In this document: positions 42,471 to 50,860 of the stretch, piece after piece
Position numbering within the stretch: the first letter of the stretch is position 1
Layout of the letters: the number at the start of each line of letters is the position of its first letter
Program-made: the position numbers and the translations under genes
Notes under the pieces: generated by a model
What the model was told of the DNA's origin: nothing
Database searches by the model: none
What the model saw: the letters and a program-made list of their open reading frames with translations, nothing else
From: Methylocaldum sp002005105
GTDB taxonomy: Bacteria > Pseudomonadota > Gammaproteobacteria > Methylococcales > Methylococcaceae
Direction of reading: 5' to 3'
DNA length: 64,000 bases
Assembly: GCF_051027545.1 (NCBI RefSeq)
Contig: NZ_CP194902.1
Span: 1,116,001-1,180,000, forward strand

Positions 42471-42597
42471 GTCGGCAAGGGATTGCCGACCTACCGGGAG
42501 GCCCGGTCGTAGGTCGGCAATCCTTTGCCGACGAAGGCGTGGGCCAGGCCGTGGCGTCGGGAAAGGATTCCCGACCTACAGGGAGGCCCGGTCGTAG
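42471..42597. repeat. REP cluster left of the IS110 element
   Basis: Three complete units (C-type inverted, C-type direct, G-type inverted) and a fourth cut after GTCGTAG at 42591-42597 where the insertion begins. Conserved spacer GGGAGGCCCGGTC occurs twice. Confidence 0.9.
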
Positions 42598-42612
42598 ATA
42601 CCGTCTTAGAAA

Positions 42613-43569
42613 TCACGATGCAAGCCCATGATTGGGATCGAACGGTCGGCCGGACTTAAGGACGCCGTAGGCCAGGACGAGGAGCTTGCGCATGGCGGCG
42701 CCGACGATGAGTTTGCCGTTCTTGCCTTGGGCTTTAAGGCGTTCGCAGAAGGCCCGGATCAGTGGGTTATGGCGCCAGGCGACGATGGCCGGCATATAAA
42801 GGGCCTTGCGGAGCAAGGCATCGCCGGTCTTGGACAGGCGGGTGTGGCCTTTCCACTTCCCGGACTGGTGCTCTTTGGGCGAGAGGCCCGCAAAGGCGGC
42901 GACGCTGCGCGCGTTTTCGAAGCGGTGAACGTCGCCCAGGGCGGCCAGCAGCACCGGGATGGTGGCGTCGCCTAAACCGGGGATGGTGTCGAGCAGGTCA
43001 CGCCGTTGGCGGAGGTCCGGATCGTGGTCGATGTGCTCCCGGATGCGTTGTTGGGTAGCGGCGATCTCGGTGTCGAGGGTGGCGAGCACGGCTTCGATGG
43101 AGGCGCGTACGGTGGGGTCGGCCCCGTCCAGGCGGTTTTTTTCCATCTGCCGCATCTCGAGGAGGCTCTCGAGCCGACGCACTAAGGCTTGTAATGGGCG
43201 CACGGCCGGCGGAGGCGGCTGCCAGAGCAGCGGCCGTTGGCTGAGACAGAAGCGGGCGATGCGCTTGGCATCGCTTTTATCGGTCTTGGTGCGGCTCAGT
43301 TCGGCTTGGCCGAAGGCGTGGATTTGGGCGGGGTTGACCACGCTGACGGCGAGGCCGTGGTCGACCAGGAACAGGGCCAAGCCCTCACCATAGCGGCCGG
43401 TGGCCTCCAGGCATACGTGGGGCGTCGGGAAGGCTTGCAGCCAGGCCAGAAACGCCCTAAACCCTTCGGGCGTGTTCTGGAAGACCTTGGTTTTGTACTT
43501 GCCGTTGCGTAGCGCGGCGGCGTCGAACTTGGCTTTGGCGATGTCGATCCCGATGGGGCTGAACGTCAT
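42613..43569 (-). CDS. IS110-family transposase (DEDD/serine recombinase)
   Basis: 318 aa from ATG 43569. RuvC-like N-terminus with the DEDD residues D9 (IGIDIAKAKFD), E55 (CLEATGRYG), D97 and D100 (TKTDKSDAKRIARF). C-terminal Tnp domain DTIPGLGDATIPVLLAALGD and FAGLSPKEHQSGKWKG, with S236 as probable catalytic serine. RNA-guided recombinase in the current model for the family. An in-frame upstream ATG exists at 43650 but runs through the noncoding end. Frame intact and no catalytic residue missing, so likely active. Confidence 0.95.
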   Translation of the reverse strand: MTFSPIGIDIAKAKFDAAALRNGKYKTKVFQNTPEGFRAFLAWLQAFPTPHVCLEATGRYGEGLALFLVDHGLAVSVVNPAQIHAFGQAELSRTKTDKSDAKRIARFCLSQRPLLWQPPPPAVRPLQALVRRLESLLEMRQMEKNRLDGADPTVRASIEAVLATLDTEIAATQQRIREHIDHDPDLRQRRDLLDTIPGLGDATIPVLLAALGDVHRFENARSVAAFAGLSPKEHQSGKWKGHTRLSKTGDALLRKALYMPAIVAWRHNPLIRAFCERLKAQGKNGKLIVGAAMRKLLVLAYGVLKSGRPFDPNHGLAS

Positions 43570-43831
43570 AGGGTCTCCTTGGTCTGCGTTGACGATGGGG
43601 CAAAGTGCTGACCGATCGAAACCGCTCCTGCCGGGTTCAGCCTTATCCATCCAGGGTGTTGCCCAAGGCAGCCCTACGATACCGTTCGAACTCTATGGCG
43701 AGGAAGGGACGCTGGGGGACGATCTACGGCGCGGGCTTCAGGCCCAAGGTCGGCAACGTCTTGCCCAGCGTCTGGGTCCGATGATCAGTCGGAGATTCTG
43801 CCTCTTGTGGAATCCAGAATCGAGATATAAG
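43570..43831 (-). ncRNA. Candidate bridge RNA region of the IS110 element
   Basis: The 262-nt noncoding 5' end of the element holds, in RNA orientation and order: TTGCCGACCT (43747-43756), identical to the left half of the interrupted REP plus CT core; CGTAG (43724-43728), complementary to the right half; ACGGTATC (43678-43685), matching the element's other end; and ATAAG (43642-43646), complementary to the near end. This is the target-loop then donor-loop order described for IS621. Exact RNA ends are unknown. Confidence 0.75.
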
Positions 43832-43900
43832 GTCGGCAATCCCTTGCCGACGAACGCGCCGGCCGACCGGTTAACGTCGGCAAAGGATTGCCGACCTACA
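43832..43900. repeat. REP remnant and REP right of the IS110 element
   Basis: The second part of the split C-type REP (43832-43851), then a C-type inverted copy at 43876-43900 that also opens copy B of the duplication. Confidence 0.9.
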
Positions 43901-44071
43901 AAATCGGGGAGTTTGGAGAGCGGGTGGAAGACGGGGTGGGCGGTTTGCGGTTCGGGGAGCGGCGGGCGGATTCGGCGGCAAGATGGAGGGTGCGCGTGGC
44001 GCACCCTCCCGGTCAGTTCAGCACGGTACGCAGCTTCCGGTTGCCCAATAAAACCAGTACCCTGCCGGACA
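43874..44071. repeat. 195-bp duplication, copy B
   Basis: Same order as copy A (40657-40850): REP, G-rich spacer, strong hairpin, last codons of a Cys-motif gene. Differences are mostly substitutions, plus a short length change near the REP. Confidence 0.8.
43985..44009 (-). terminator. Strong hairpin 3' of the 60-aa Cys-motif gene (copy B)
   Basis: Identical to the hairpin at 40767-40791: GGAGGGTGCGC-GTG-GCGCACCCTCC, 8 nt beyond the stop at 44018. Confidence 0.55.
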
Positions 44072-44200
44072 TGCGAGGCCACATATGGATGCAGCATAGA
44101 ACGCGGCTCCCCCTGCGCCGGTCGCTATCAGCGTCTTTTTATACCGTTTAGCAAATTCCCAAGCTGCGTTGCCTTTTTGTTGTGGTACTTGATCGTTCAT
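44018..44200 (-). CDS. 60-aa membrane peptide ending in the CPAGYWFY...CxPC motif
   Basis: Preceded by a GGGAGGGG binding site about 5 nt before the ATG. Begins MNDQVPQQKGNAAWEFAKRY with a basic stretch KRYKKTL, then a hydrophobic segment IATGAGGAAFYAASICGLA, then CPAGYWFYWATGSCVPC. Four Cys are spaced CxxxC...CxxC, as in the tail of the 199-aa secreted protein at 40800. No signal cleavage site is evident; could be a membrane-anchored peptide or a precursor peptide. It lies 48 bp downstream of the FecR-barrel gene on the same strand. Confidence 0.7.
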   Translation of the reverse strand: MNDQVPQQKGNAAWEFAKRYKKTLIATGAGGAAFYAASICGLACPAGYWFYWATGSCVPC

Positions 44201-44248
44201 ACGCCCCTCCCAATTTGGTAGGCATTCCGGGACATTGCCGTGAAGTCC

Positions 44249-47200
44249 TCAGAATGCCAGCGTGAGTTGAAAAAACATCGTCCTTTCCGGAATAAACAAA
44301 GGCGTTTCCTCCAGGCGCCTCGTTCGAAGACCGAAGGCGTTTTGCCCCAGGAAATCGAATCTTTGATCCAGCAGGTTCTTGACGACGAATCCTGCCGTGC
44401 CGTAGCGATAAGGTAAACGATATTTCAGGGAAAAATCGAGCAGTGCGAACTGGTTGTCGTCGTGACCCTTCAAAGACTCGTTCTTGCCTTCGCGGGCTTC
44501 CTGATTGACATAGGTGACCGTGACAGTACTCGATAAGCCGGAGGGATGAAAATAGCTTAAGCTGAACGGGGCGATATGATTCTTGTACACCGTCTCGGTG
44601 TCGATAGAGAAGATATCGAATTGATATTCCAGGCTAGCTGCGAAATGATCGCTGATCGCCCAATAGCCGTAGGCGCGGTACAGCATTTCTTCCCGTTTCG
44701 AGATAAAGCTCGGCGCATCCAAAGAGACGCCCAGCGGCAAAGGGACGATTACGTCGCGCAGCGAGGCCTCCAAGCCGGCCATAAGACCGGGCGAAAACTT
44801 GTGATCCAGGCCGACGCCGTAGCGCCGGGCATCCGTAGCCGGGTAGCCGTCGAAGAACTGGTTGAACCCGGCGATCTGGGTCGGCTCTATGGTTACGTCC
44901 TCCTCGATGCCGCGATCGAAAGTGCGGAATGCGGCGAGACGCAGGATGGTGTCGGGCGTGAGCTCCCACATCAGCCCCAGTTTCGGATTGACTTGGTCGA
45001 AATCGCCGACCCATTGATTGCGGGACGAGTCGTAGCTGACGCCCAGGGTCCAGGTCATGGCGCTCGGAAAGCGGATATGGGAATAGAGATACGCGTTACT
45101 GTGCCGGATATCGTAGGCGATCCGCTGCGCAAAAAAGCCGAAGTTGCTAGACAAATTGGCGGAAATATCCCGGCCGCCGCCGCCCAGGATCAGATCGAAA
45201 GGGTTGCGCCGGTAGATATACTGGGCTTCGCCCATGAAGCCGCGCTGGCTGGCGGTCGTCGAAATGTCTATCGGGCCTGTGAAAAACGAATCTTGTTGAG
45301 CGTTGTTCCGCAAAGTGTCTAGATACATGGCCGAAAAAATCAGGTCCGAGTTCGCAGTAGGCGAATAACGTAGGCCGGTCCGCACGCTGTCGGTGGTCAG
45401 CTCGCGCTTGAAGGTGTCGTCGAAAGCCTCCAGGTCGCCGTTGAAAAACAAATCGCCGTGTTCCAGATGGCGGTGGCGGTATTCGGCCTGGATGCTGAGG
45501 CCGGGGTTGATCATGCCCTGGGCGAAGACGTTGTAGATGTCCTGGCGGAGATCGTTGTTCTTGCGGAAGCCGTTGGTTTCGTAATGGAACTGGCCGAGGC
45601 TGTAGGAGAAGTTGTCCCAAAGCCCGGAATGGACCAGTTCTTCCCCGAAGGTGTCGTTGCTGCCGGCGATGCCGGAGGCCTGGAAGCTGAAGCGATCGCG
45701 GGTGAACATGGGATTGAATTCGTTGAACGAAAGCCTTGAAGGTCCCGCCCCGTCCGGGATCAGCAGCCGTGCCTCGGCCAGATGGGGCTGTATTGGCGTG
45801 GTGTTGATGGGTTGCAGCAACTGGGATTGCAGCACTTCGCTGGCGCGGGCGATTTCGTGCCGCGGCAGCGAGGAGTAGGTATCGGCCAGGAGCCGGTGCG
45901 CCGAATAATTGCCCGGTTCGATGCCGAGCGAGCGCCAGCCTTCCACAACGGCCCGCTGGCCGAAGCCGAGATCGGTATAGATACGACCCAGGGCGGCGCT
46001 GCGGGCGGCGAGATCGTCGTCCAGGGCGAGTTTGGAGCGATAGACCGCGCGGTTGTCGTTCAATTCGATCGCGTGTTGCAGATCCTTGAATGCTTCCACC
46101 GGCCGGTTTTCGGTCTGCTTCTTGATGGCTTCGTAGAACCAGGGCGTGGGGTCCTTGGGATCGAAGGTCTTGGCGAGATCGAACTGCTTTTCGGCGACCG
46201 CGTTGCGCTTCTGCTCATAATAAGCCTTGCCGAGATAGCTGCGGATCAGGGCGTCGCTGGGATCGAGGCTGGCGGCGGTTTCGATGGCCGCCGTGCCCTC
46301 CTTCAGCTCGCCCCGCCGGACCAAAGCAAGCCCCGAGCCGAAGCGGGCCAGGGGATCGGCCGAATCCAGCTCGGCTCCCTTGCGGAAGCTCGCCAGCGCC
46401 TCGGACGTGTCCCCATCCATGAGTTCGACGAAGCCTAAGACGACATGGGCGCGGGGATTGCGCGGGTTGATCCGGACCGCGTTTTCGGCCGCTCTCCTCG
46501 CGTCCGACCAGCGGCCTAAACCTGCCAGCAGCTCGGCACGGCGCGCCTGGACCAGGGCGTCGTTGCTGTCGAGGCGCGCCGCATGATCGATGCTTTCGAG
46601 CGCGCCTTCGAGATCGAAATCGGCCTGGCGCGCGTAGGATTGCGCCATCCAGCCCGAAGCCGAAGCGGGATCGGTTTGGACCGCGGCATTCGCCAATCGG
46701 AGCGCTTCGGGTTTCTGGTTGCGGGCCAGGGCGATGACCGAGCGCAAGGCATCGATGGGCGCGGGCGTTTTCTCGCCCATATACATGGCCAGCAGCGGTT
46801 CCGCTTCGTCCACCCGTCCCACGCTCAGCAGGAGACCGGCGTACAGGGCGGCGAAATCGGCGTCGCGGCTCGCTTCCGGCACCTGATCCAGCGCGTCGAG
46901 GGCTCCGGCGATGTTCCCGTCGGCGTAGAGGCGAATGCCTTCGGCGACATTCGGGTCGCGGACCCGAGCCTGCAGGGCGGCGTAATCCACCAGCGGCGGG
47001 AAATAAAGCGCCCACTGGACGCCGTCTTCCGGACGGATTTCCAGAGCCAGGCGCGGCGCCTCGTCGCGTGCAGCGACGGCGGTCTGGCCGTCCTTGAGCA
47101 CGACCCGTCCTTCGGCGTTCGAGGTTTCCACCTCTCCTTCGAATACCGTGACCTGGCCGCCCTGCGGTCCTGCCTTGATGAGGAACTCGGTGCCCTTGAT

Positions 47201-47593
47201 GGCAGCGTTGATGAATGGGGTGCGGATATCGAGGGGCTTGGGCGTTCGGCTACGGGCATACAAGGCGCCGGTAAGCAGCTCGAGCCAGGACGGCTCTTCC
47301 GCCTTCACCTTGGAAAACACCACGGTGGTGTCCTGATCGAGCGAAATATAAGTTTGATTCGGCAACAGCAGCGATGCACGGCTGCGAATCATGGTTCGGA
47401 TTTTGTCGCCGGGACAGAAGACCTGTTCGGCCTCCACCGGCGTCCACGACGGCTTTCCCGAGGACTGGATCTCGACCTGGCCCTGCGCCGACACCAGGCG
47501 GGCGGCCCATTGTTCGCATGTGGCGGCGATACCGGGACTGCTTGCAAGAAGTGCGGCGGCGATGGTCAGAAACAATTTGACGGATATGTGCAT
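44249..47593 (-). CDS. FecR-TPR-outer-membrane beta-barrel fusion protein
   Basis: 1114 aa. Signal peptide (LFLTIAAALLASSPGIAA) is followed by a FecR domain at about 30-190, with FCPGDKIRTMIRSRASLLLP and RTPFINAAIKGTEFLIKAGP. Residues of about 210-570 are TPR-like repeats (DALDQVPEASRDADF, ANAAVQTDPASASGWMAQSY, VRINPRNPRAHVVLGFVEL). The last 480 or so are an outer-membrane barrel with TonB-receptor-like strands, ending RTMFFQLTLAF with a C-terminal Phe. Having sensor, scaffold and barrel in one chain is unusual. It follows the CHASE2 cyclase gene on the same strand, separated by a REP cluster. Ligand and partner unknown. Confidence 0.85.
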   Translation of the reverse strand: MHISVKLFLTIAAALLASSPGIAATCEQWAARLVSAQGQVEIQSSGKPSWTPVEAEQVFCPGDKIRTMIRSRASLLLPNQTYISLDQDTTVVFSKVKAEEPSWLELLTGALYARSRTPKPLDIRTPFINAAIKGTEFLIKAGPQGGQVTVFEGEVETSNAEGRVVLKDGQTAVAARDEAPRLALEIRPEDGVQWALYFPPLVDYAALQARVRDPNVAEGIRLYADGNIAGALDALDQVPEASRDADFAALYAGLLLSVGRVDEAEPLLAMYMGEKTPAPIDALRSVIALARNQKPEALRLANAAVQTDPASASGWMAQSYARQADFDLEGALESIDHAARLDSNDALVQARRAELLAGLGRWSDARRAAENAVRINPRNPRAHVVLGFVELMDGDTSEALASFRKGAELDSADPLARFGSGLALVRRGELKEGTAAIETAASLDPSDALIRSYLGKAYYEQKRNAVAEKQFDLAKTFDPKDPTPWFYEAIKKQTENRPVEAFKDLQHAIELNDNRAVYRSKLALDDDLAARSAALGRIYTDLGFGQRAVVEGWRSLGIEPGNYSAHRLLADTYSSLPRHEIARASEVLQSQLLQPINTTPIQPHLAEARLLIPDGAGPSRLSFNEFNPMFTRDRFSFQASGIAGSNDTFGEELVHSGLWDNFSYSLGQFHYETNGFRKNNDLRQDIYNVFAQGMINPGLSIQAEYRHRHLEHGDLFFNGDLEAFDDTFKRELTTDSVRTGLRYSPTANSDLIFSAMYLDTLRNNAQQDSFFTGPIDISTTASQRGFMGEAQYIYRRNPFDLILGGGGRDISANLSSNFGFFAQRIAYDIRHSNAYLYSHIRFPSAMTWTLGVSYDSSRNQWVGDFDQVNPKLGLMWELTPDTILRLAAFRTFDRGIEEDVTIEPTQIAGFNQFFDGYPATDARRYGVGLDHKFSPGLMAGLEASLRDVIVPLPLGVSLDAPSFISKREEMLYRAYGYWAISDHFAASLEYQFDIFSIDTETVYKNHIAPFSLSYFHPSGLSSTVTVTYVNQEAREGKNESLKGHDDNQFALLDFSLKYRLPYRYGTAGFVVKNLLDQRFDFLGQNAFGLRTRRLEETPLFIPERTMFFQLTLAF

Positions 47594-47767
47594 CGAGCTG
47601 CGAAAAGTATTTTTGAGTTATTGTTAATGGACTTACGCATGTGCTCCGGTCCCCCAGGTAAGCTCCAATGTCGTTAATTAAGCCCTACCTCGTAATTCCG
47701 GCATGAATCCAGAAGCCAGGGATGACATTGGCCTTGAATCACATCCTTGTGCTCTGGATGCCCCCCA

Positions 47768-48073
47768 TTCCAATCGTAAACGGCGACTTGTCGGCAAGGG
47801 ATTGCCGACCTACGATCGTGTCACCCTGTAGGTCGGGAATCCTTTCCCGACACAAAGCCGTCGACCAGCGCACTTGTCGGCAAGGGATTGCCGACCTACG
47901 ATCGTGCCGCTTTGTAGGTCGGGAATCCCTTCCCGACGTAACGAGTCAGCCCGCGGACTTTGTCGGCAAAGGATTGCCGACCTACGACTGTGCCGCTTTG
48001 TAGGTCGGGAATCCTTTCCCGACGCCACGGCCTGGCCCACGCCTTCGTCGGCAAGGGATTGCCGACCTACGTC
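47768..48073. repeat. Largest REP cluster (7 units, strictly alternating)
   Basis: C, G, C, G, C, G, C types, each in opposite orientation to its neighbours, with recurring spacers (GATCGTG.C.C.TTG, GCCACGGCCTGGCCCACG). A CCAATCGTAAACGG box precedes it at 47769. It fills the gap between the cyclase and the FecR-barrel genes. Confidence 0.93.
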
Positions 48074-48125
48074 TAAACGCCGGTGCCTGCCTGGTGGATT
48101 AAAAACCCATTGCGTCGCTACCGCG

Positions 48126-50372
48126 TCATTTGGTCAACGGACGGGCCGAATCCGATTTTTCGATGCGGATGCCGAGCGGCCGGCCGCCGGCCGGATGCGC
48201 TCCCCCGAGACGCGTCTCGCATGTCTTGAGATAAAACCGGGCCGGTCCGTCATCGGGTAATTGTAGGACAAGCTGATTGAAAGCGGCATAGGCTTCGGGC
48301 CACCGCTCTGCCTCGAAATGCCCCAGGGCAATCTGAAACCGGGCATTGAGTTCTTGCCAGCGGGACATTTCCGGTTCCGAGGGAGAAATCAACTGCGCTA
48401 CGGATACCGGCCTGGTTTTTCCGGCCAGGAGAAATTGTCCCAAGTGTCTGGCCCGGATCTCGGCAATGTCCGCCAGCACCGCTTCCGACACCAGGATTTC
48501 GGTGCCGAGTATCTTGTTCAAGGCTTCCAGTCGCGCGGCGATGTTGACCGTATCGCCGACCGCCCGGATTTCGCCGCGGCTGTCGGTGCCGATATAACCG
48601 ATGCGGAGCTCGCCGCAGTGAATCCCGATCCGCACCGGAAAATCGAGCCCATGAGTTTGTTCGAACCGGCGGACCGCTTGCTGGATTTCCAAGGCGGCCT
48701 GCAGCACGTTGCGCCTCGTTTCCGAATCGTCTCCCTCGGTGATCCAAATCGCCAGCATGGCATCCCCGATTACGTCGGAGATCCAACCCCCGTGCCGCGC
48801 CACGGGCTGAAAGATGACCCGGTAATAATCGTTCATAAGATCGGCGAGGGCCATCGGCTCCATGGTCTCGGCCAAGGATGAGTAGCGCCCCGCGTCGGTG
48901 GCGAGGCAGATGCCGTGGGTCAAACGTCCGTACGACGGCAATGCCTTTATGTCCTCATCGCGGGTGAGCTGGCTGAACACGTCGACCGGAATGAAGCGCT
49001 CGATCACCGACTGCATTTTTTCCTCGCGCCGAACCCGCCGCAGATGGCTAATGAGCACACTGCTCATTACGGCTGCCGGTGCCTGCCAAATCAGCGGGAT
49101 GAACAGGGGTAGCCACAAGCCGTCGGCGCGGAATAGCGCCCATGCGGTCAACAAATACCCGCCGCTCAGCGCCGCGATAAAGACCATAGCCCTTTGAATC
49201 GAGAGCAGTTGAGCACATGAACCGAGCGCAAGTCCCCAAAGGAATAACCAAATGAGTTCCTTCAGCGGTGTAAGCGCCGGCAGCACCGATTTGTCTTCGA
49301 GCAGGTTGGCCAGCGCCGTCGCCGCCAGCTCCACCGAACTGACCGTGGAGTACGGTGAATTGAACAGACCTTCGGTATATTCGGGTTGAAAATCCTCGAG
49401 ATACCCGATCAGGACGATCTTGCCCCCGAGCGACTTCAAGAGTTCTTCGGATGACGACTCGGCAAGTTTGTAATAGGGAATGGTCGGAAAGGTGCGAGTG
49501 GGTCCGTAGTGATTGAAATAACGCGACCGCCCGTTTTCATGAACACGGAACAGGGCGCGCAGCATCAGGCGCGTTTTTTCCGGTATGAGTCTTTGCTGTA
49601 GGGTCTTTTCGAGAATTGGAAGCAGATCGGACCGCGATTGGAGCAGTGCGGTGAGTTCCCTCTGCAAGGTATCGAATTGCTCCCGCTCGGTCGGCTGATT
49701 TTTGAGGAAGTCCGCGGCGCCCGGTGCGGCGTCCCCGAAAACGCGTAACAAATCGTCACGGGCCTTAAGCAAGGCATGGGCCAACAACAGCCGGGTGGGC
49801 AAGGTCGCCTGACCTTCTTCTCCGAAGAAGGTGAGAAAGCGGTTTATCCCATTGTCCTCCCTCGGCAGCAGAAACGGCGCGGTCGCCAGAGCCGCATCGG
49901 CCAATTGGTCCGTGGAATGTACCACCGACTCCAGGTATACGCCCTCGGCAACCTGGCGCGGCTTGACGTAATCGGTCAGTACGACGCGCCCCATCCGGCG
50001 CATGGCGTCGGCCATGTCCCGGTCGTCGTCCGGATCGGACGCCGGACTGAAAAAAAACACATTGAACGCGAGCAGTTCGGCATCGGATGCTTGAATGTTC
50101 CGAATGACCTGCGCATTGAGCCGACGAGGCCATGACTGCGGATCGTTCGGCGTCTGCAGGCGCAACGCGGACTCGTGATCAATGCCCACGATCACGATAT
50201 CCTCGGGAGGTTTTTCTGCGCCTCTCAGACGGTAAAGCAGGCCGAGATCGAATTCCTGTTCGAGTTGTGTCAGTGCGGGTACGACGCCGAGCATTAAACC
50301 GCTGAGCGCGATCAGAAGCGGCGCTCGGACGCGCCGAAGGCCCTCAAGCACCAGGCGGATACGAATGCTCAT
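48126..50372 (-). CDS. CHASE2-domain adenylate/guanylate cyclase
   Basis: 748 aa. One N-terminal helix (LLIALSGLMLGVVPAL), an extracytoplasmic CHASE2 domain at about 35-330 (KPPEDIVIVGIDHESALRLQ, GKIVLIGYLEDFQPEYTEGL), three helices at about 340-440, and a class III cyclase domain at about 480-650. Metal-binding Asp residues are in CLATDAGRYSSLAE and VIGDAMLAIW; VGDTVNIAARLEAL gives the transition-state Asn and Arg. In the usual DKFIGD context the adenine-selecting Lys is replaced (SDVIGD), so nucleotide choice is uncertain. A C-terminal region RWQELNARFQIALGHFEAER is TPR-like. Senses a periplasmic signal and makes cyclic nucleotide. Confidence 0.92.
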   Translation of the reverse strand: MSIRIRLVLEGLRRVRAPLLIALSGLMLGVVPALTQLEQEFDLGLLYRLRGAEKPPEDIVIVGIDHESALRLQTPNDPQSWPRRLNAQVIRNIQASDAELLAFNVFFFSPASDPDDDRDMADAMRRMGRVVLTDYVKPRQVAEGVYLESVVHSTDQLADAALATAPFLLPREDNGINRFLTFFGEEGQATLPTRLLLAHALLKARDDLLRVFGDAAPGAADFLKNQPTEREQFDTLQRELTALLQSRSDLLPILEKTLQQRLIPEKTRLMLRALFRVHENGRSRYFNHYGPTRTFPTIPYYKLAESSSEELLKSLGGKIVLIGYLEDFQPEYTEGLFNSPYSTVSSVELAATALANLLEDKSVLPALTPLKELIWLFLWGLALGSCAQLLSIQRAMVFIAALSGGYLLTAWALFRADGLWLPLFIPLIWQAPAAVMSSVLISHLRRVRREEKMQSVIERFIPVDVFSQLTRDEDIKALPSYGRLTHGICLATDAGRYSSLAETMEPMALADLMNDYYRVIFQPVARHGGWISDVIGDAMLAIWITEGDDSETRRNVLQAALEIQQAVRRFEQTHGLDFPVRIGIHCGELRIGYIGTDSRGEIRAVGDTVNIAARLEALNKILGTEILVSEAVLADIAEIRARHLGQFLLAGKTRPVSVAQLISPSEPEMSRWQELNARFQIALGHFEAERWPEAYAAFNQLVLQLPDDGPARFYLKTCETRLGGAHPAGGRPLGIRIEKSDSARPLTK

Positions 50373-50540
50373 AAGGTGTTTCGAGTCCCGTGATTCGCAC
50401 TTTGACGATGGGAACGGTTATTGGCTGATGTCACTACAACAAATCCTGAAAGGAATCCGTCCTGATCGCAAGAATCCTTCGCCGCAGAATTCGCCGGTTG
50501 GGGGGAACTGTCCAGAACAGTCCGCGGTCCCGCCGGCACT

Positions 50541-50650
50541 AGCCCGCATTTCTCACACCCCTCCAATCGCCAACAGAGGCAGTAGGATGCGGTGAGGAAC
50601 GAACCGCCCTTCGACTAAGCTCAGGACGGGCATCGTTCGCGATCTCGACG
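50541..50650. repeat. Two dispersed repeats upstream of the 141-aa gene
   Basis: AGCCCGCATTTCTCACACCC plus CTCCAATCGCC at 50541-50573 matches 56248-56276. Right after it GTAGGATGCGGTGAGG and a reversed copy of the 13416-13450 sequence (CGCCCTTCGACTAAGCTCAG, then GACGGGCATCGTTCGCG). The rest of the 50373-50860 gap shows nothing clear. Confidence 0.65.
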
Positions 50651-50860
50651 TAGTGTCAGCTACGCCTTCGCCGTCGCTCAGTCCGTGCGGCGCGCCACAG
50701 CGGCGTCTCGAGGCCCTCGCTACGAAAAGGTGTGAGCAATGCGGGCTAGTTCCCGGAGCCGGCTACATTATACGGAGTGAAATTGGGAAATACGTCACGG
50801 AATTATCGTTTGCTTCGTCCTAGCCTAAGGCATCTACGAAACGTTGGAGGGGCCCGGCCG

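Larger units (their letters stand above)
42598..43831 (-). mobile_element. IS110-family element inserted in a REP
   Basis: The REP broken at 42597 resumes at 43832 (GTCGGCAATCCCTTGCCGAC), so the inserted segment is 1,234 bp. AG (CT on the transposase strand) lies at both junctions (42596-42597 and 43830-43831), matching the core dinucleotide expected of this family; there is no longer duplication and no terminal inverted repeat. Only 15 bp lie 3' of the transposase gene and 262 bp lie 5', the layout of IS621-like elements with a long left end. One full-length transposase gene inside; the element appears complete. Confidence 0.85.

Noticed and set aside
42410..42478. Longer RAYT start at 42478
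   Set aside because: The extra residues are encoded by the neighbouring REP; the family normally begins MPRYRR as at 42409.
46215..47015. 266-aa Arg/Gly-rich frame inside the FecR-barrel gene
   Set aside because: Same strand, other frame; composition is typical of frame-shifted GC-rich coding DNA.
47768..48073. Regularly repeated sequence resembling a CRISPR array
   Set aside because: Units alternate in orientation, are palindromic over their whole length, spacers are themselves conserved between clusters, and no cas gene is present. They are REPs.
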